A stretch of DNA of 64,000 nt, from NCBI GenBank assembly GCA_039640505.1, contig CP046865.1, forward strand, positions 558,001 to 622,000, read 5' to 3'. The notes under the pieces were generated by a model. It searched no databases. It was not told where the DNA came from and was given only the letters and a program-made list of their open reading frames with translations. Each line of letters starts with the position of its first letter. Positions within the stretch are counted from its first letter, which is position 1. Source of the stretch: Rhodobacteraceae bacterium Araon29 (GTDB lineage Bacteria > Pseudomonadota > Alphaproteobacteria > Rhodobacterales > Rhodobacteraceae). Position numbers and translations under genes: made by a program. Of the stretch, positions 47,983-57,912 are shown one piece after another.

Positions 47983-49284
47983 ATGGCCGTTTTTTTGAAC
48001 GCAGACGATCCGGACTTTGAAACCGCATTTGCAACGCTTTTGGGAGCAAAGCGCGAAGACAGTCCTGATGTGCAAAATGTTGTGGCCGAGATTATTTCTG
48101 AGGTGCGCGCAGGCGGTGATGAAGCTGTGCTGCGCCTGACCGAAAAATTCGACCGTCTGGCTCTTACGGCTGATCAGATGCGGTTTTCGAAAGATCAGAT
48201 CGCACAGTACTGCGCCGAGGTTAGCATCGAAGAACGCGCGGCGCTTGAGCTTGCCGCCGAAAGGATCCGCGCCTATCACCAGAAACAGCTGCCCGAAGAT
48301 GCACAATGGTCTGATCCGAGCGGCGCTGAACTGGGCTGGCGCTGGACGCCGGTGTCGGCCGCTGGTCTTTATGTACCTGGTGGTTTGGCCAGCTATCCTT
48401 CTTCAGTGCTAATGAATGCCATTCCCGCAAAAGTGGCGGGCGTTGAGCGGCTTGTGGTGGTTGTGCCAACACCGGATGGTGTGGTGAACCCCTTGGTACT
48501 GCTTGCCGCCGAAATAGCAGGCGTTGACGAAGTTTACCGCATTGGCGGAGCCCAGGCGATAGCGGCGCTGGCCTATGGAACTGATACCATCGCGCCAGTG
48601 GATAAAATCACTGGTCCGGGCAACGCTTATGTGGCTGTGGCCAAGCGGCAGGTGTTTGGTAAAGTAGGCATTGATATGATTGCTGGCCCGTCAGAAATCC
48701 TTGTGATTGCCGATGCCGATAATGACCCTGACTGGATCGCTTTGGATTTGCTAAGCCAAGCGGAACATGACGCCAGTGCGCAGTCCATTCTCATTACAGA
48801 TGACGCAGAATTTGCAAAGGCCGTTGATAAGGCTGTAGAGGCGCGCCTTGAAACACTTGAAAGGCGCGATATTGCAGCGGCCAGCTGGCGTGATTTCGGG
48901 GCAATCATTAAAGTCCCCTCGCTAGAGATCGCCGCCCAACTGTCTGATCGGATTGCGCCGGAACATCTTGAACTGTGTGTTGCAGATCCAAAGGCTCTGA
49001 GCGAAAAAGTCACCCATGCAGGTGCGATTTTTCTGGGTATGTGGACGCCAGAGGCCATTGGGGATTATGTGGGCGGTCCCAATCATGTTTTGCCAACGGC
49101 GCGATCTGCGCGCTTTAGCAGTGGGCTTTCGGTACTGGATTTTGTCAAACGCACGACCTTGGCCTCAATGAGCGCCGAAGCCCTGAGGGCAATTGGGCCG
49201 GCGGCAGAAACGCTTGCCATTTCAGAAAGCCTTGAGGCGCATGGGCTTTCTGTGCGCGCCCGATTACGTAAACTGAATGACTAG
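47983..49284 (+). CDS. hisD: Histidinol dehydrogenase HisD
   Basis: A 433-residue zinc enzyme that oxidises L-histidinol to histidine in two NAD steps. Zinc ligands and active site are visible: SQAEHDASAQS (Gln, His) near residue 265, and APEHLELC with the catalytic Glu-His near residue 333. GPSEILVIAD and GPNHVLPT are family blocks. It stands between DUF2948 and UPF0262, the usual order. Confidence 0.97.
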   Translation: MAVFLNADDPDFETAFATLLGAKREDSPDVQNVVAEIISEVRAGGDEAVLRLTEKFDRLALTADQMRFSKDQIAQYCAEVSIEERAALELAAERIRAYHQKQLPEDAQWSDPSGAELGWRWTPVSAAGLYVPGGLASYPSSVLMNAIPAKVAGVERLVVVVPTPDGVVNPLVLLAAEIAGVDEVYRIGGAQAIAALAYGTDTIAPVDKITGPGNAYVAVAKRQVFGKVGIDMIAGPSEILVIADADNDPDWIALDLLSQAEHDASAQSILITDDAEFAKAVDKAVEARLETLERRDIAAASWRDFGAIIKVPSLEIAAQLSDRIAPEHLELCVADPKALSEKVTHAGAIFLGMWTPEAIGDYVGGPNHVLPTARSARFSSGLSVLDFVKRTTLASMSAEALRAIGPAAETLAISESLEAHGLSVRARLRKLND

Positions 49285-49377
49285 CACCTTTATCGCATTA
49301 GGCAGTGTTCTGCGTTTATCCGTTGCGCTCTATTCTCTCTTTCGTTAGGCCGTTTATAGGTAGTAAAAGAGAACAGC

Positions 49378-49857
49378 ATGACGCGGATTGTCCATATCGA
49401 AATCGACGACAGCAATTTGCCTCCGCCCACGCCCGAGATCGAACAGGAGCGGCGGGTTGCGGTTTTTGATCTGCTTGAAGGTAACCATTTTTCCCTGCCG
49501 GCGCGCACGGATCGGGAACAGCCTTCGGGGCCTTATCGCGTGGGGCTGTCAGTCAAGGAAAAACGGCTGGTGTTTGATATCCAAACCGAGGCAAAGCAAA
49601 AGGCAGCCGAATTTCATCTGTCCCTCTCTCCATTTCGGCAGGTGGTCAAAGATTATTGGTCGATCTGCGAAAGCTATTTTGATGCGGTCAAAAACATGCC
49701 GCCCAGCCAAATCGAAACTATTGATATGGCCCGCCGCGGGATTCATAACGAAGGCGCAAGGATCTTGACTGAACGTTTGGCGGGCAAAGCGGATGTGGAC
49801 AATGATACGGCGCGCCGATTGTTCACACTCATTTGTGTTTTGCATTTCGGAGGCTGA
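49378..49857 (+). CDS. UPF0262 family protein
   Basis: A 159-residue soluble protein that fits UPF0262: VHIEIDDSNLPPPTPEIEQE near the start, then LSLSPFRQVVKDYWSICESY and DMARRGIHNEGARIL. Unknown function. It is followed after five bases by the phosphatase gene, so likely cotranscribed. Confidence 0.9.
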   Translation: MTRIVHIEIDDSNLPPPTPEIEQERRVAVFDLLEGNHFSLPARTDREQPSGPYRVGLSVKEKRLVFDIQTEAKQKAAEFHLSLSPFRQVVKDYWSICESYFDAVKNMPPSQIETIDMARRGIHNEGARILTERLAGKADVDNDTARRLFTLICVLHFGG

Positions 49858-49862
49858 TCGGA

Positions 49863-50312
49863 ATGACGCTGGACCTTCCACAATCGGTCCTTTTTTGTTG
49901 TGATCATAATGCTGTGCGTTCGCCCATGGCGGAAGGCATTATGAAAAAGTTCTATGGCACCGGGACCTATGTGCAATCGGTCGGGGTGATGAATGATCTT
50001 GAAATAGACGGCTTTGCCATTGCCGTTTGTGAAGAGCTCGGTATCGAGCTTTCACGCCACCGTTCGCGCAGTTTTGATGAAATGCAAGAATGGGGGGATG
50101 ATCTGTCATCTTTTGATCTGATCATTGCGTTGTCACCGGCCAGTCAGCGGCGGGCTTTGGATTTAACCCGTTTGTTTCACCTCACTGTCGAATACTGGCC
50201 GATTATGGACCCAACCGGACTTGGTGAAACCCGCGAAGCGAAGCTCGTCTCTTATCGTCAAACCCGCGATCAAATCGTTGACCAACTATTGCGGCGTTGG
50301 GGTAAAGGTTAA
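49863..50312 (+). CDS. Low-molecular-weight protein phosphatase-like protein
   Basis: A 149-residue protein of the LMW tyrosine phosphatase/arsenate reductase fold. The P-loop C-x5-R is CDHNAVRS with cysteine 13 and arginine 19; PIMDPTG near residue 118 gives the general-acid aspartate region (D-P). Start ATG at 49863; the longer reading from 49833 overlaps UPF0262. Arsenate activity is not supported by context. Confidence 0.88.
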   Translation: MTLDLPQSVLFCCDHNAVRSPMAEGIMKKFYGTGTYVQSVGVMNDLEIDGFAIAVCEELGIELSRHRSRSFDEMQEWGDDLSSFDLIIALSPASQRRALDLTRLFHLTVEYWPIMDPTGLGETREAKLVSYRQTRDQIVDQLLRRWGKG

Positions 50313-50326
50313 GCTGCGCCCTTTTC

Positions 50327-51337
50327 CTAGTGTTGAAGTGCCCTGACCAGATAGGGCAGGCTCTTGTCAAATCGGTAATCAAGACCAAAGTGGTTATCTG
50401 GGAACTCTTCGTAATGATGCGCGATTTGTGCCCCGTCGAGTTTTTGCTTCAACCGCCGTGCAACATAGACAAAATCAAACTGGTCTTGGTCGCCGCAGTC
50501 GATCCACAGACCTTTTAAAGAGTGTAGCGCCTTGGCATGGCTGTCAAATATATGTAGTGGGTCCCAGGCCTGCCAATGCACCCAGCGGGCATCATCCAAT
50601 TCACAAGTGTGCAAATCCACTGGCAAACGGACACCGCAAAAGGCGCTTGGGTCAGGATCATAGCTGGCCCCCATGGCAAGGATCATCAAAGCATGAATAT
50701 CCGTATGGCTCGGGCTGTGATTGGCCCAGATGGATTTTACAAAATTTTCGGCCGACATGTCATGTTTGGCCAGAGCTCTTAAGGTGGCAGGAAAGTCGCG
50801 TTGATAAGCGATCTCAAAGCCCATATCACCGGAATGACAAGCGATGGCCGACCACACATCAGGATGGCGCATCGCATGGAGCAAAGCGCCATAGCCGCCT
50901 GAGGATTTTCCAAAAAGCCCGCGCTTGCCCATACCGCCGCATCCGAACCGGCCTTCAATGGCGTTCAGCATATCGGTGATTAAAAAATCTTCCCAATTGC
51001 CCATAGCGACCGAGTTTATATATTGGTTGCCGCCCAGCCGGGTGTAGCAGTCGGGAAAGGCTATAACTGCGGGCGGCATTTCCCCCGTTGCGATTAACCG
51101 ATCAAGCCGCTCTGGCACATTTTCGCCAAAGTTCTTCCAGTTGAGCTGTGACAAACCGCTGCCTGTGTATCCGGCCAGTGATACCAGAAGGGGAAGCCCT
51201 TCTGGGTCTGTATCATATGGGATGTAGACCCCGACTTTCCGTTCGGCCGGATCGCCAAGCATATTGCCGGCCAGAGCGTGTGAATGCACCGTTATAAAAA
51301 TCATTTCACCCGATTTGAAATCACCGCTGAACTGCAT
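50327..51337 (-). CDS. Esterase of the alpha/beta-hydrolase EstD/enterochelin-esterase type
   Basis: A 336-residue serine hydrolase. GKSSGGYGALLHAM (about residues 143-156) holds the nucleophile elbow G-x-S-x-G, and a late aspartate (DCGDQDQFDF) and histidine (FPDNHFGLDYR) complete the likely triad. The N-terminal region has a beta-sandwich-like part. AAGGAAT stands before the ATG at 51335-51337. Substrate unknown; no signal peptide. Confidence 0.82.
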   Translation of the reverse strand: MQFSGDFKSGEMIFITVHSHALAGNMLGDPAERKVGVYIPYDTDPEGLPLLVSLAGYTGSGLSQLNWKNFGENVPERLDRLIATGEMPPAVIAFPDCYTRLGGNQYINSVAMGNWEDFLITDMLNAIEGRFGCGGMGKRGLFGKSSGGYGALLHAMRHPDVWSAIACHSGDMGFEIAYQRDFPATLRALAKHDMSAENFVKSIWANHSPSHTDIHALMILAMGASYDPDPSAFCGVRLPVDLHTCELDDARWVHWQAWDPLHIFDSHAKALHSLKGLWIDCGDQDQFDFVYVARRLKQKLDGAQIAHHYEEFPDNHFGLDYRFDKSLPYLVRALQH

Positions 51338-51398
51338 TGTTATTCCTTTACGCCCAAAGCCTTAAACACCGACCCGAGCCTATCACGTCCGATTTACC

Positions 51399-52775
51399 TT
51401 AGGAAGGTTCGTCTTGCGGCTCCAAAGGGTCAGCCATAAGCCATACCCCACCTTCGGGCCGCAATGTTAATGTCATTTCCGGGATCGGATCGCGCCCTGC
51501 GACGGGCGAAAAGCGAAACTGCTTAAGTAGGCTAGCAAGGATGATGACAGCTTCTTGAATGGCAAAACTGGCGCCGATGCAAATGCGCGGCCCATCCCCA
51601 AACGGCAGATAGGAATAACGTGGGACAGCTTTCATATCGTCGAACCTCTCTGGCCGAAAGTCGTCTGGCCTGTCCCACAGCACATGGCTGCGGTGCAGCG
51701 CATAAATCGGAATGATGATTGTATCACCTTTCCTGACTTCGCGCCCGCAAAGCACATCACTGGCCATCGCGGTGCGCGATACAATTGCGGCCGGCGGATA
51801 TAGCCTTAGGCTTTCATCAATGATCTGCCGAATATAGGGAAGGTTCGGCACATCATCGCCGGTTACCTCGCCGCCCTCAACTGCGCCGGCCACTTCAGCG
51901 CGTGCCTTGTCCTGCACCCTCTTGTCATGCGCAATAAGGTAGAGGGCCCATGACAGTGAAAGAGCCGTTGTTTCATGGCCCGCCACAATAAAGGTCAAAA
52001 GATTATCACGCAGCTCGGCGGTCTGCATTTTGCGGCCGGTTTTCGGATCTTCTCCTGCTAGAAGCAGGTCAAGCAGATCTGGGGGTGATTTTTCTTTGCC
52101 TTTTCGACGGTCATCAATCACCTGATCGGAGATCTGTTTCATTTGCCGCAGTGAGGGTCCGGTTACCAAACGGCTTAAGCGGGGCACCCAGTTTGGCGCG
52201 CCCAGAATATCCATCAGGGACACTTTACCCGCCTCGGCCACATAGGCATTGATCGCGTTGTGAACGGCATCACGATCAAAGCCTTTGTCATCGGAAAACG
52301 TGACATCGGAAATTACATCAAATGTTGTGGCGACCATTTCATCAAACATATTCACCGCACGCGGACCTGCAGCTGCGATGCGGGCGTTGCACCGGCTTGC
52401 GGCGTCCGTAACAAGGGGGCTTAACGCGCGGACATTTCGATGTGAAAAAACCGGTGCGGTTGCCCGTCGCTGCCAGCGCCAATGCGCGCCTTCGGCAATA
52501 AACAGTGAATCGCCAATAGCTGGCTCTAACAGATTTTTGGTGACCAAAGATTTAGGATAATTGGCCACATTTTCCAGCAGCAGACGGCGCAGGGCATCCG
52601 GGTCCATCACCATATGCCAGCGTTTGCCGGTTTTGCCGGACACCATGGGCTGACGGGTCGCAATGTCGGGAATGATCGACAATACGTTGCGCCGCGCGGC
52701 TGCGAGGGAGGCCAAGATGCCCATTGGCTTGGTCACCAAAGGAACCCGAACTGGGAAATTTTCTGCCTGTGCCAT
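51399..52775 (-). CDS. Cytochrome P450
   Basis: A 458-residue P450 monooxygenase. The I-helix has AGHETTALSL (about residue 258), the K-helix ESLRLYPP (E-x-x-R), and the heme loop PFGDGPRICIGASFA gives the thiolate cysteine. ATG is likely at 52773-52775 (MAQAENFPV). No ferredoxin or reductase gene is next to it. Substrate unknown; N-terminal hydrophobic anchor is absent, so it is a soluble bacterial class I type. Confidence 0.93.
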   Translation of the reverse strand: MAQAENFPVRVPLVTKPMGILASLAAARRNVLSIIPDIATRQPMVSGKTGKRWHMVMDPDALRRLLLENVANYPKSLVTKNLLEPAIGDSLFIAEGAHWRWQRRATAPVFSHRNVRALSPLVTDAASRCNARIAAAGPRAVNMFDEMVATTFDVISDVTFSDDKGFDRDAVHNAINAYVAEAGKVSLMDILGAPNWVPRLSRLVTGPSLRQMKQISDQVIDDRRKGKEKSPPDLLDLLLAGEDPKTGRKMQTAELRDNLLTFIVAGHETTALSLSWALYLIAHDKRVQDKARAEVAGAVEGGEVTGDDVPNLPYIRQIIDESLRLYPPAAIVSRTAMASDVLCGREVRKGDTIIIPIYALHRSHVLWDRPDDFRPERFDDMKAVPRYSYLPFGDGPRICIGASFAIQEAVIILASLLKQFRFSPVAGRDPIPEMTLTLRPEGGVWLMADPLEPQDEPS

Positions 52776-52906
52776 AAAGATAAGCCTATGGCACTGCGGC
52801 CGCAAATCAAATTGTTTTTGCGCAAATCCTTAGCTGGATTATGCAAACTCCTGCGCTGGCAAAACTGCCACTGGCCTTGGTCGACTTATAAAGGTATGTC
52901 AGAGGC

Positions 52907-53443
52907 ATGTGGTACCGGTCTTTTTGCATCCTCTTTTTATGGCTTAGCTTGGTGGGCTGTCTTGGGCCTGTGGACTTGCAAGAGCCGGTTAAACCAATTG
53001 GTGATTTTGCCCTAGGCTATGCGGTCGTGGTTGGCCCCGATATGGTCAAGGGCCCGATGTCGCGTGATGGTGATCCGGATGAAATTATCACAGCCGTGAA
53101 AAATTCTATTGAGACCCATTTTGATCCTCTCAGCGGGACCCAACTGTACCATGTGGCTGTGAAAATAGAAGGCTATGTTCTTGCTCAGGCTGGTGTGCCT
53201 TTAGTGGTATCGCCGCAATCTGCGCTGATACTTTCCGTTACCATTTGGCAGGATGAAACCGGAGAAAAGCTTAATCCTGTGCCACATCAGATCACGGTGC
53301 TCGAAGCCCCAAGTGGGCGCACCCTGATCGGTTCAGGGCTGTCGCAAACACCGTCCCAGCAATTGGCGAATTTAGCCCGATCGGCAGCGCTGCAAATAGA
53401 AGAATGGACGCGCAGCCAGCACCTCAACGAAAACTGGTTTTAG
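52907..53443 (+). CDS. Predicted lipoprotein
   Basis: A 178-residue protein with a lipoprotein signal: hydrophobic stretch and lipobox L-V-G-C with cysteine 18. The mature part is a small beta/alpha domain with no family I recognise (VVGPDMVKGPMSRDGDPDEI; VAVKIEGYVLAQAGVPL). Probably outer-membrane anchored on the periplasmic side. Confidence 0.72.
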   Translation: MWYRSFCILFLWLSLVGCLGPVDLQEPVKPIGDFALGYAVVVGPDMVKGPMSRDGDPDEIITAVKNSIETHFDPLSGTQLYHVAVKIEGYVLAQAGVPLVVSPQSALILSVTIWQDETGEKLNPVPHQITVLEAPSGRTLIGSGLSQTPSQQLANLARSAALQIEEWTRSQHLNENWF

Positions 53444-53631
53444 CAAAATACACTCGACTAAATCGACCGTGCCATGGCTGCTTTGACCAAGTGCGATATT
53501 ATTGCGACGATCCACGATAGAAACACTATCCTTGCCTGCAACATAAGCTTGATTTTTTCCCAAATTACACCTAAATCCGCGCGAAGATGGCAATCGGGCG
53601 ATGGCCCCACAGCGACGAGGCGCAGAATACC

Positions 53632-54807
53632 ATGGCGAAGGAAAAGTTTGAGCGTAATAAACCGCATTGTAACATAGGCACGATTGGTCACGTTGACCAC
53701 GGCAAGACGACGCTGACGGCGGCGATCACGAAGCAGTTTGGCGAGTTTCAGGACTATGACCAGATTGACGCGGCGCCTGAGGAAAAAGCCCGCGGCATCA
53801 CCATTTCGACAGCGCATGTTGAGTATGAGACGGATGCGCGCCACTATGCGCATGTGGACTGCCCTGGCCACGCCGACTATGTCAAGAACATGATCACCGG
53901 CGCGGCGCAGATGGATGGCGCGATTTTGGTTGTGAACGCAGCGGACGGCCCGATGCCGCAAACCCGCGAGCATATTTTGCTTGGCCGTCAGGTTGGTATC
54001 CCGGCGATGGTTGTGTTCCTGAACAAAGTTGATCAGGTAGACGACGACGAGCTTCTTGAGCTGGTGGAAATGGAAGTGCGCGAGCTTCTGAGCGAATATG
54101 ATTATCCTGGTGATGATATTCCGATTGTTGCGGGCTCTGCGCTGGCAGCACTGGAAGATCGTGATGATGCGATTGGCAAAGGAAAAATTGCAGAGCTGAT
54201 GGAAGCGGTTGACGCTTATATTCCACAGCCTGAGCGTGCGGTTGACCAGCCGTTCCTGATGCCGATCGAAGATGTGTTTTCGATCTCGGGCCGCGGCACA
54301 GTTGTGACCGGCCGGGTTGAGCGCGGTGTGATCAATGTGGGCGATGAAATTGAAATCGTTGGCATCAAAGACACCCAGAAAACCATCTGTACAGGTGTTG
54401 AGATGTTCCGCAAACTGCTGGACCGCGGTGAAGCGGGCGACAACATCGGCGCATTGCTGCGCGGTGTTGACCGTGAAGCGGTTGAGCGTGGTCAGGTTTT
54501 GTGTAAGCCGGGTTCAGTCACCCCGCACACCAAGTTTGAAGCCGAAGCCTATATCCTGACCAAGGATGAAGGCGGGCGTCACACCCCGTTTTTCGCCAAC
54601 TACCGTCCGCAGTTTTATTTCCGCACCACGGATGTGACCGGAACAGTGAACCTGCCATCAGGTACGGAAATGGTGATGCCGGGCGATAACCTGAAGTTCG
54701 AAGTTGAGCTCATCGCGCCGATTGCGATGGAAGAAAAGCTGCGCTTTGCGATCCGTGAAGGCGGCCGCACCGTCGGATCAGGCGTCGTGTCCAAAATCCT
54801 CGACTGA
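53632..54807 (+). CDS. tuf: Elongation factor Tu
   Basis: A 391-residue GTPase that brings aminoacyl-tRNA to the ribosome. G1 [11 protein letters not shown]3 DCPGHADY and G4 NKVDQ are intact; the switch and C-terminal barrels are normal. ATG at 53632 ([10 protein letters not shown]). Followed by a strong terminator and tRNA-Trp, as in many alphaproteobacteria, where secE normally comes next. Here a recombinase module does. Confidence 0.97.
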   Translation: MAKEKFERNKPHCNIGTIGHVDHGKTTLTAAITKQFGEFQDYDQIDAAPEEKARGITISTAHVEYETDARHYAHVDCPGHADYVKNMITGAAQMDGAILVVNAADGPMPQTREHILLGRQVGIPAMVVFLNKVDQVDDDELLELVEMEVRELLSEYDYPGDDIPIVAGSALAALEDRDDAIGKGKIAELMEAVDAYIPQPERAVDQPFLMPIEDVFSISGRGTVVTGRVERGVINVGDEIEIVGIKDTQKTICTGVEMFRKLLDRGEAGDNIGALLRGVDREAVERGQVLCKPGSVTPHTKFEAEAYILTKDEGGRHTPFFANYRPQFYFRTTDVTGTVNLPSGTEMVMPGDNLKFEVELIAPIAMEEKLRFAIREGGRTVGSGVVSKILD

Positions 54808-54857
54808 TGATCCACAGGCCTGACCAAAAATTAGGCCAAAAACAAAGCTACAATCAA

Positions 54858-54882
54858 GCCGCCCGTCTGGGCGGCTTTTTTT
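54858..54882 (+). terminator. Rho-independent terminator after tuf
   Basis: GCCGCCC-GTCT-GGGCGGC gives a 7-bp GC stem followed by seven T, about 50 bases after the tuf stop. Confidence 0.9.
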
Positions 54883-54966
54883 GATCTATCGCTCTTTAGC
54901 AAATGCCTTTTATCCTCATTCGGTGCTTGATCTTTGGTCTTTGATGCCGTAACCCCCTGCACCAAT

Positions 54967-55042
54967 AGGGGTATAGCTCAGCTGGTAGAGCGACGGTCTC
55001 CAAAACCGTAGGTCCCGGGTTCGAACCCTGGTGCCCCTGCCA
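54967..55042 (+). tRNA. tRNA-Trp (CCA)
   Basis: A 76-base cloverleaf. Acceptor AGGGGTA pairs with TGCCCCT, the anticodon loop CTCCAAA has CCA, T-arm GTTCGAA, and 3' CCA is encoded. It lies between tuf and the recombinase module. Confidence 0.96.
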
Positions 55043-55215
55043 AACACTTCCCTAATTTCTGTCCCTGCTGGTTTGCTCTGTTATTGTCGCGCGTTTCCCG
55101 CCGCTTGGCGTACCGCGGTGTGGAGTGAGACGCGATCGTGAACGCTTTCTGGGTCGTTTTTGGGCCGAAGTCTCTGTTTGCGATTCCGGCGGTACGAGTT
55201 TGGGGCGGTTCGCTT

Positions 55216-56844
55216 TCAGAGCGCGGAGAATTGCGCGCGCTGTTCTGACCAGATGGCGGAGAAGCGGGTCTTAATCAGGTAATCGGTGGAGAGACCATCG
55301 GACTTTTCGCCAAGCGTGATGGCATCTAAAATATCGGGTGCGATCAGTGCGAGATTGGCGATGTCCTGGACGCGGCGTGTTGATACATTCTCGATCTGCG
55401 CGATTTCTGAGAACGATTTGCCATCAATAACCATCGCCAACCAGCGGCGCCCCTTTACAATGTTCTGCACCAGCGTTTCGTCGATCTCCGGCGGGGGATC
55501 ACCAAGATGGAGTTTCAGCTCGATACCCCTCCTGCGCATCTGGAATGGATTTTCGATTGTCAGCCCCGATACATTGATATGTCCCGGCAGGCAGTCCAGC
55601 CATTTTGCTAGAACCAGAGTATCCAGCTGAATGCGCATTGCGCCCGGACGCAGATGTACCTTTTCGATCAAGTTCAGGCAGTCAGTCGAGCTGATGCAAG
55701 CGGCCAGTCTCTCGGCGGTCGTCTTGATCTCGGCTGCCGGCAAACCCCGTATCACTGATGCCGCTGCATCCGGCCTTTCGAGATGGCGTCTGATCATTTC
55801 GGTCAGTACCCTCTCGACCTGTTCAGCGGGCAACCGCCAGGCATCTGGATGTTTCTTGCAGCCACCCGCAATTACTCGTCGGGAGACGTAGTAGCGCAAT
55901 CTCTTGCCATTCTTCCGGCTATGGCTGGGCGTCAGGCGATCACCGGTTTCATCAAAGAGCTTGCCAGCCAGCGGTGAGGTGATCGCCTTTTTCCTGTTGC
56001 CGCGTGAGATTGTGGCGCCGCTTTGCAGCAGTTCCTGAACCTTGTCCCACGTCTTTGGGTCGATAATAGCGGGATGCTGCCCGTCATAAACCTGCCCCTT
56101 GTGCCGGATTCGCCCGGCATAAACTGGGTTGCTGAGAATGTGATGCAAATGCCCGCGGTCGAACGGAATGCCCCCGGACACTCGCCCGCATGATCGTGCG
56201 CGGCGACGAGACCTGAAGCCTAGCGCTTCTGCGCGGTCTTTCACTTCGCGTACGGAGCCCAGTTTCCGGTAAAGGTCGTAGAGCGTCCGGATCGTGGGCG
56301 CTTCGGCCTCATCGATCTTCAACGTCCGTCCATCCGCGCGGTAGCCAAGGGGGACATGTCCACCCATCCACATGCCCTTGCGCTTGGAGGCAGCGATCTT
56401 GTCCCGGATACGCTCAGATGTCACTTCACGTTCGAACTGTGCAAAGCTCAGCAGCATGTTCAACGTCAGGCGCCCCATGCTGGTCGCGGTGTTAAAGCTC
56501 TGTGTCACCGAGACAAAGGACGCCTCAGCCGCATCCAGCCGGTCGACCAGCTTCGCGAAGTCGGTCAATGACCGGGTCAGACGGTCGATCTTATAGACCA
56601 CAATCTGATCGACGCGTTTCTCGTCCACCGCCTGCATCAGGCGCTGCAGCGCAGGGCGATCCAGATGACCGCCCGAGATCCCCCCGTCATTATAATGATC
56701 CCGCAACACCTCCCAGCCTTCATGTTTCTGACTGGCGATATAGGCTTCACAGGCCTCACGCTGCGCATCGAGAGAGTTGAAATCCTGTTCCAATCCCTCT
56801 TCGGAGCTCTTGCGTGTATAGATTGCACAACGGATGCGGCGCAT
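55216..56844 (-). CDS. Large serine recombinase
   Basis: A 542-residue site-specific recombinase. The N-terminal resolvase domain starts CAIYTRKSSEEG with Y-x-R-x-S (serine 13 the likely nucleophile) and has VYKIDRLTRSL and FAQFEREVTSERIRDK. The central recombinase domain includes GGHVPLGYRAD. Such enzymes integrate and excise islands. ATG at 56842-56844 overlaps the DUF2924 stop. It lies 173 bases from the 3' end of tRNA-Trp. Confidence 0.92.
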   Translation of the reverse strand: MRRIRCAIYTRKSSEEGLEQDFNSLDAQREACEAYIASQKHEGWEVLRDHYNDGGISGGHLDRPALQRLMQAVDEKRVDQIVVYKIDRLTRSLTDFAKLVDRLDAAEASFVSVTQSFNTATSMGRLTLNMLLSFAQFEREVTSERIRDKIAASKRKGMWMGGHVPLGYRADGRTLKIDEAEAPTIRTLYDLYRKLGSVREVKDRAEALGFRSRRRARSCGRVSGGIPFDRGHLHHILSNPVYAGRIRHKGQVYDGQHPAIIDPKTWDKVQELLQSGATISRGNRKKAITSPLAGKLFDETGDRLTPSHSRKNGKRLRYYVSRRVIAGGCKKHPDAWRLPAEQVERVLTEMIRRHLERPDAAASVIRGLPAAEIKTTAERLAACISSTDCLNLIEKVHLRPGAMRIQLDTLVLAKWLDCLPGHINVSGLTIENPFQMRRRGIELKLHLGDPPPEIDETLVQNIVKGRRWLAMVIDGKSFSEIAQIENVSTRRVQDIANLALIAPDILDAITLGEKSDGLSTDYLIKTRFSAIWSEQRAQFSAL

Positions 56845-57257
56845 CACTGCACCCCGAAAAAGCGCGGGCCCGACCATCGGGCACCGGTGATGTGCCTGGC
56901 CATGGCCGACAAGGACCGCCAGGTCTTGCCATCCATGACATAGCCACCATCCACCACCTCAACCTGATAGGTTCGCCCGTTCCAGTCCCGAACCAGGTGG
57001 GACCCCGGTTTTGCTGTTGCGGGCACTGATTGCCTGGCTGCAATTTGCTTCAGACGACGCTCAGTTTTTGCCGATACACCGCCCAGCATCTGATTCTGCA
57101 GGTTCCAGGTCAGCACCCGTTTCATGAACTGCAGTGAGAGATGCTTCGGCGGAGGCCGGTCTAACGCCTCACGCCACCTATCCAGGCATCTGCCTCGGTG
57201 CAGATGATCAATCGCTAAAATCGTCCTCTCAAGTTCGAGCGTCTGATCCGCATCCAT
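56844..57257 (-). CDS. DUF2924 family protein
   Basis: A 137-residue protein of the DUF2924 type (HLVRDWNGRTYQVEVVDGGY; GKTWRSLSAMARHITGARWS), regularly encoded directly before a serine recombinase. Its role is unknown but a helper of recombination or a regulator is plausible. ATG at 57255-57257; four bases separate it from the DUF3489 stop. Confidence 0.88.
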   Translation of the reverse strand: MDADQTLELERTILAIDHLHRGRCLDRWREALDRPPPKHLSLQFMKRVLTWNLQNQMLGGVSAKTERRLKQIAARQSVPATAKPGSHLVRDWNGRTYQVEVVDGGYVMDGKTWRSLSAMARHITGARWSGPRFFGVQ

Positions 57258-57261
57258 CGTC

Positions 57262-57516
57262 TCAGGCCTTAGTAACGATACGGTAAACTGATCCTTTGTC
57301 CGTGTCGGACCATTCAATCGCAGTTCCGGCTTTGCGCAACGTCGAAAGTGCAGCCCGTGCCGTATGCGGCTGCCAGCAGAAAGCACTTTGAATTTGTAAA
57401 ATCGTTGCGCCAGACTTGCGGTTCAGAAGTTTTGAGAGTTGTTCCTGCCGCTTGGGCTTTGCCTTGATCGCTATAATGTTTGCGACTTTGGGTTCTTTCT
57501 TGATCTCAATCGTCAT
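57262..57516 (-). CDS. DUF3489 family protein
   Basis: An 84-residue protein of DUF3489 type with a winged-helix-like core (KLLNRKSGATILQIQSAFCW and HTARAALSTLRKAGTAIEWS). First gene of the three-gene recombinase module; a DNA-binding role is inferred. ATG at 57514-57516. Confidence 0.85.
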   Translation of the reverse strand: MTIEIKKEPKVANIIAIKAKPKRQEQLSKLLNRKSGATILQIQSAFCWQPHTARAALSTLRKAGTAIEWSDTDKGSVYRIVTKA

Positions 57517-57912
57517 CGTTTTCTCCACTCTTTCAACGAAGGCCAACCCTTCGCCTTGTACTAAGTGGAGCCCGGTATTCCCGGGCAGAATCAAAGGTGC
57601 GAACACTACCGCTCGATGTCACGCCGAAGTCCAGTTTTTCTGGAAATCGCGGGGAACGGCCATTGGTGCACCGCCGTTCACACGCGGCGATCTGGGCTGA
57701 AAAGGCTCCGATTGCGAGGCCCCTGCGGTGTTCAAGACGAATTTACCCTCACAGCTACCGCCCAATACCTCTGGAAGCTGTCGCCCTGATACAGCCGCTA
57801 CGGAAGATTAATAGTATTTCGAACTCGGCAATCCTCAGATTATTGAACATCTCGGAAACGGGTGCCAGATGTGACTTTCCAAGCTTCGTCACATTTGATT
57901 TGGCTGATATAG
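57517..57912. other. Intergenic region between recombinase module and lysine genes
   Basis: About 396 bases. I see no gene with support. It should hold the promoter of the recombinase module. It lies beyond the 3' end of the oppositely placed Lrp gene and may contain an old element boundary, but no repeat of the tRNA-Trp 3' end was found. Confidence 0.4.
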
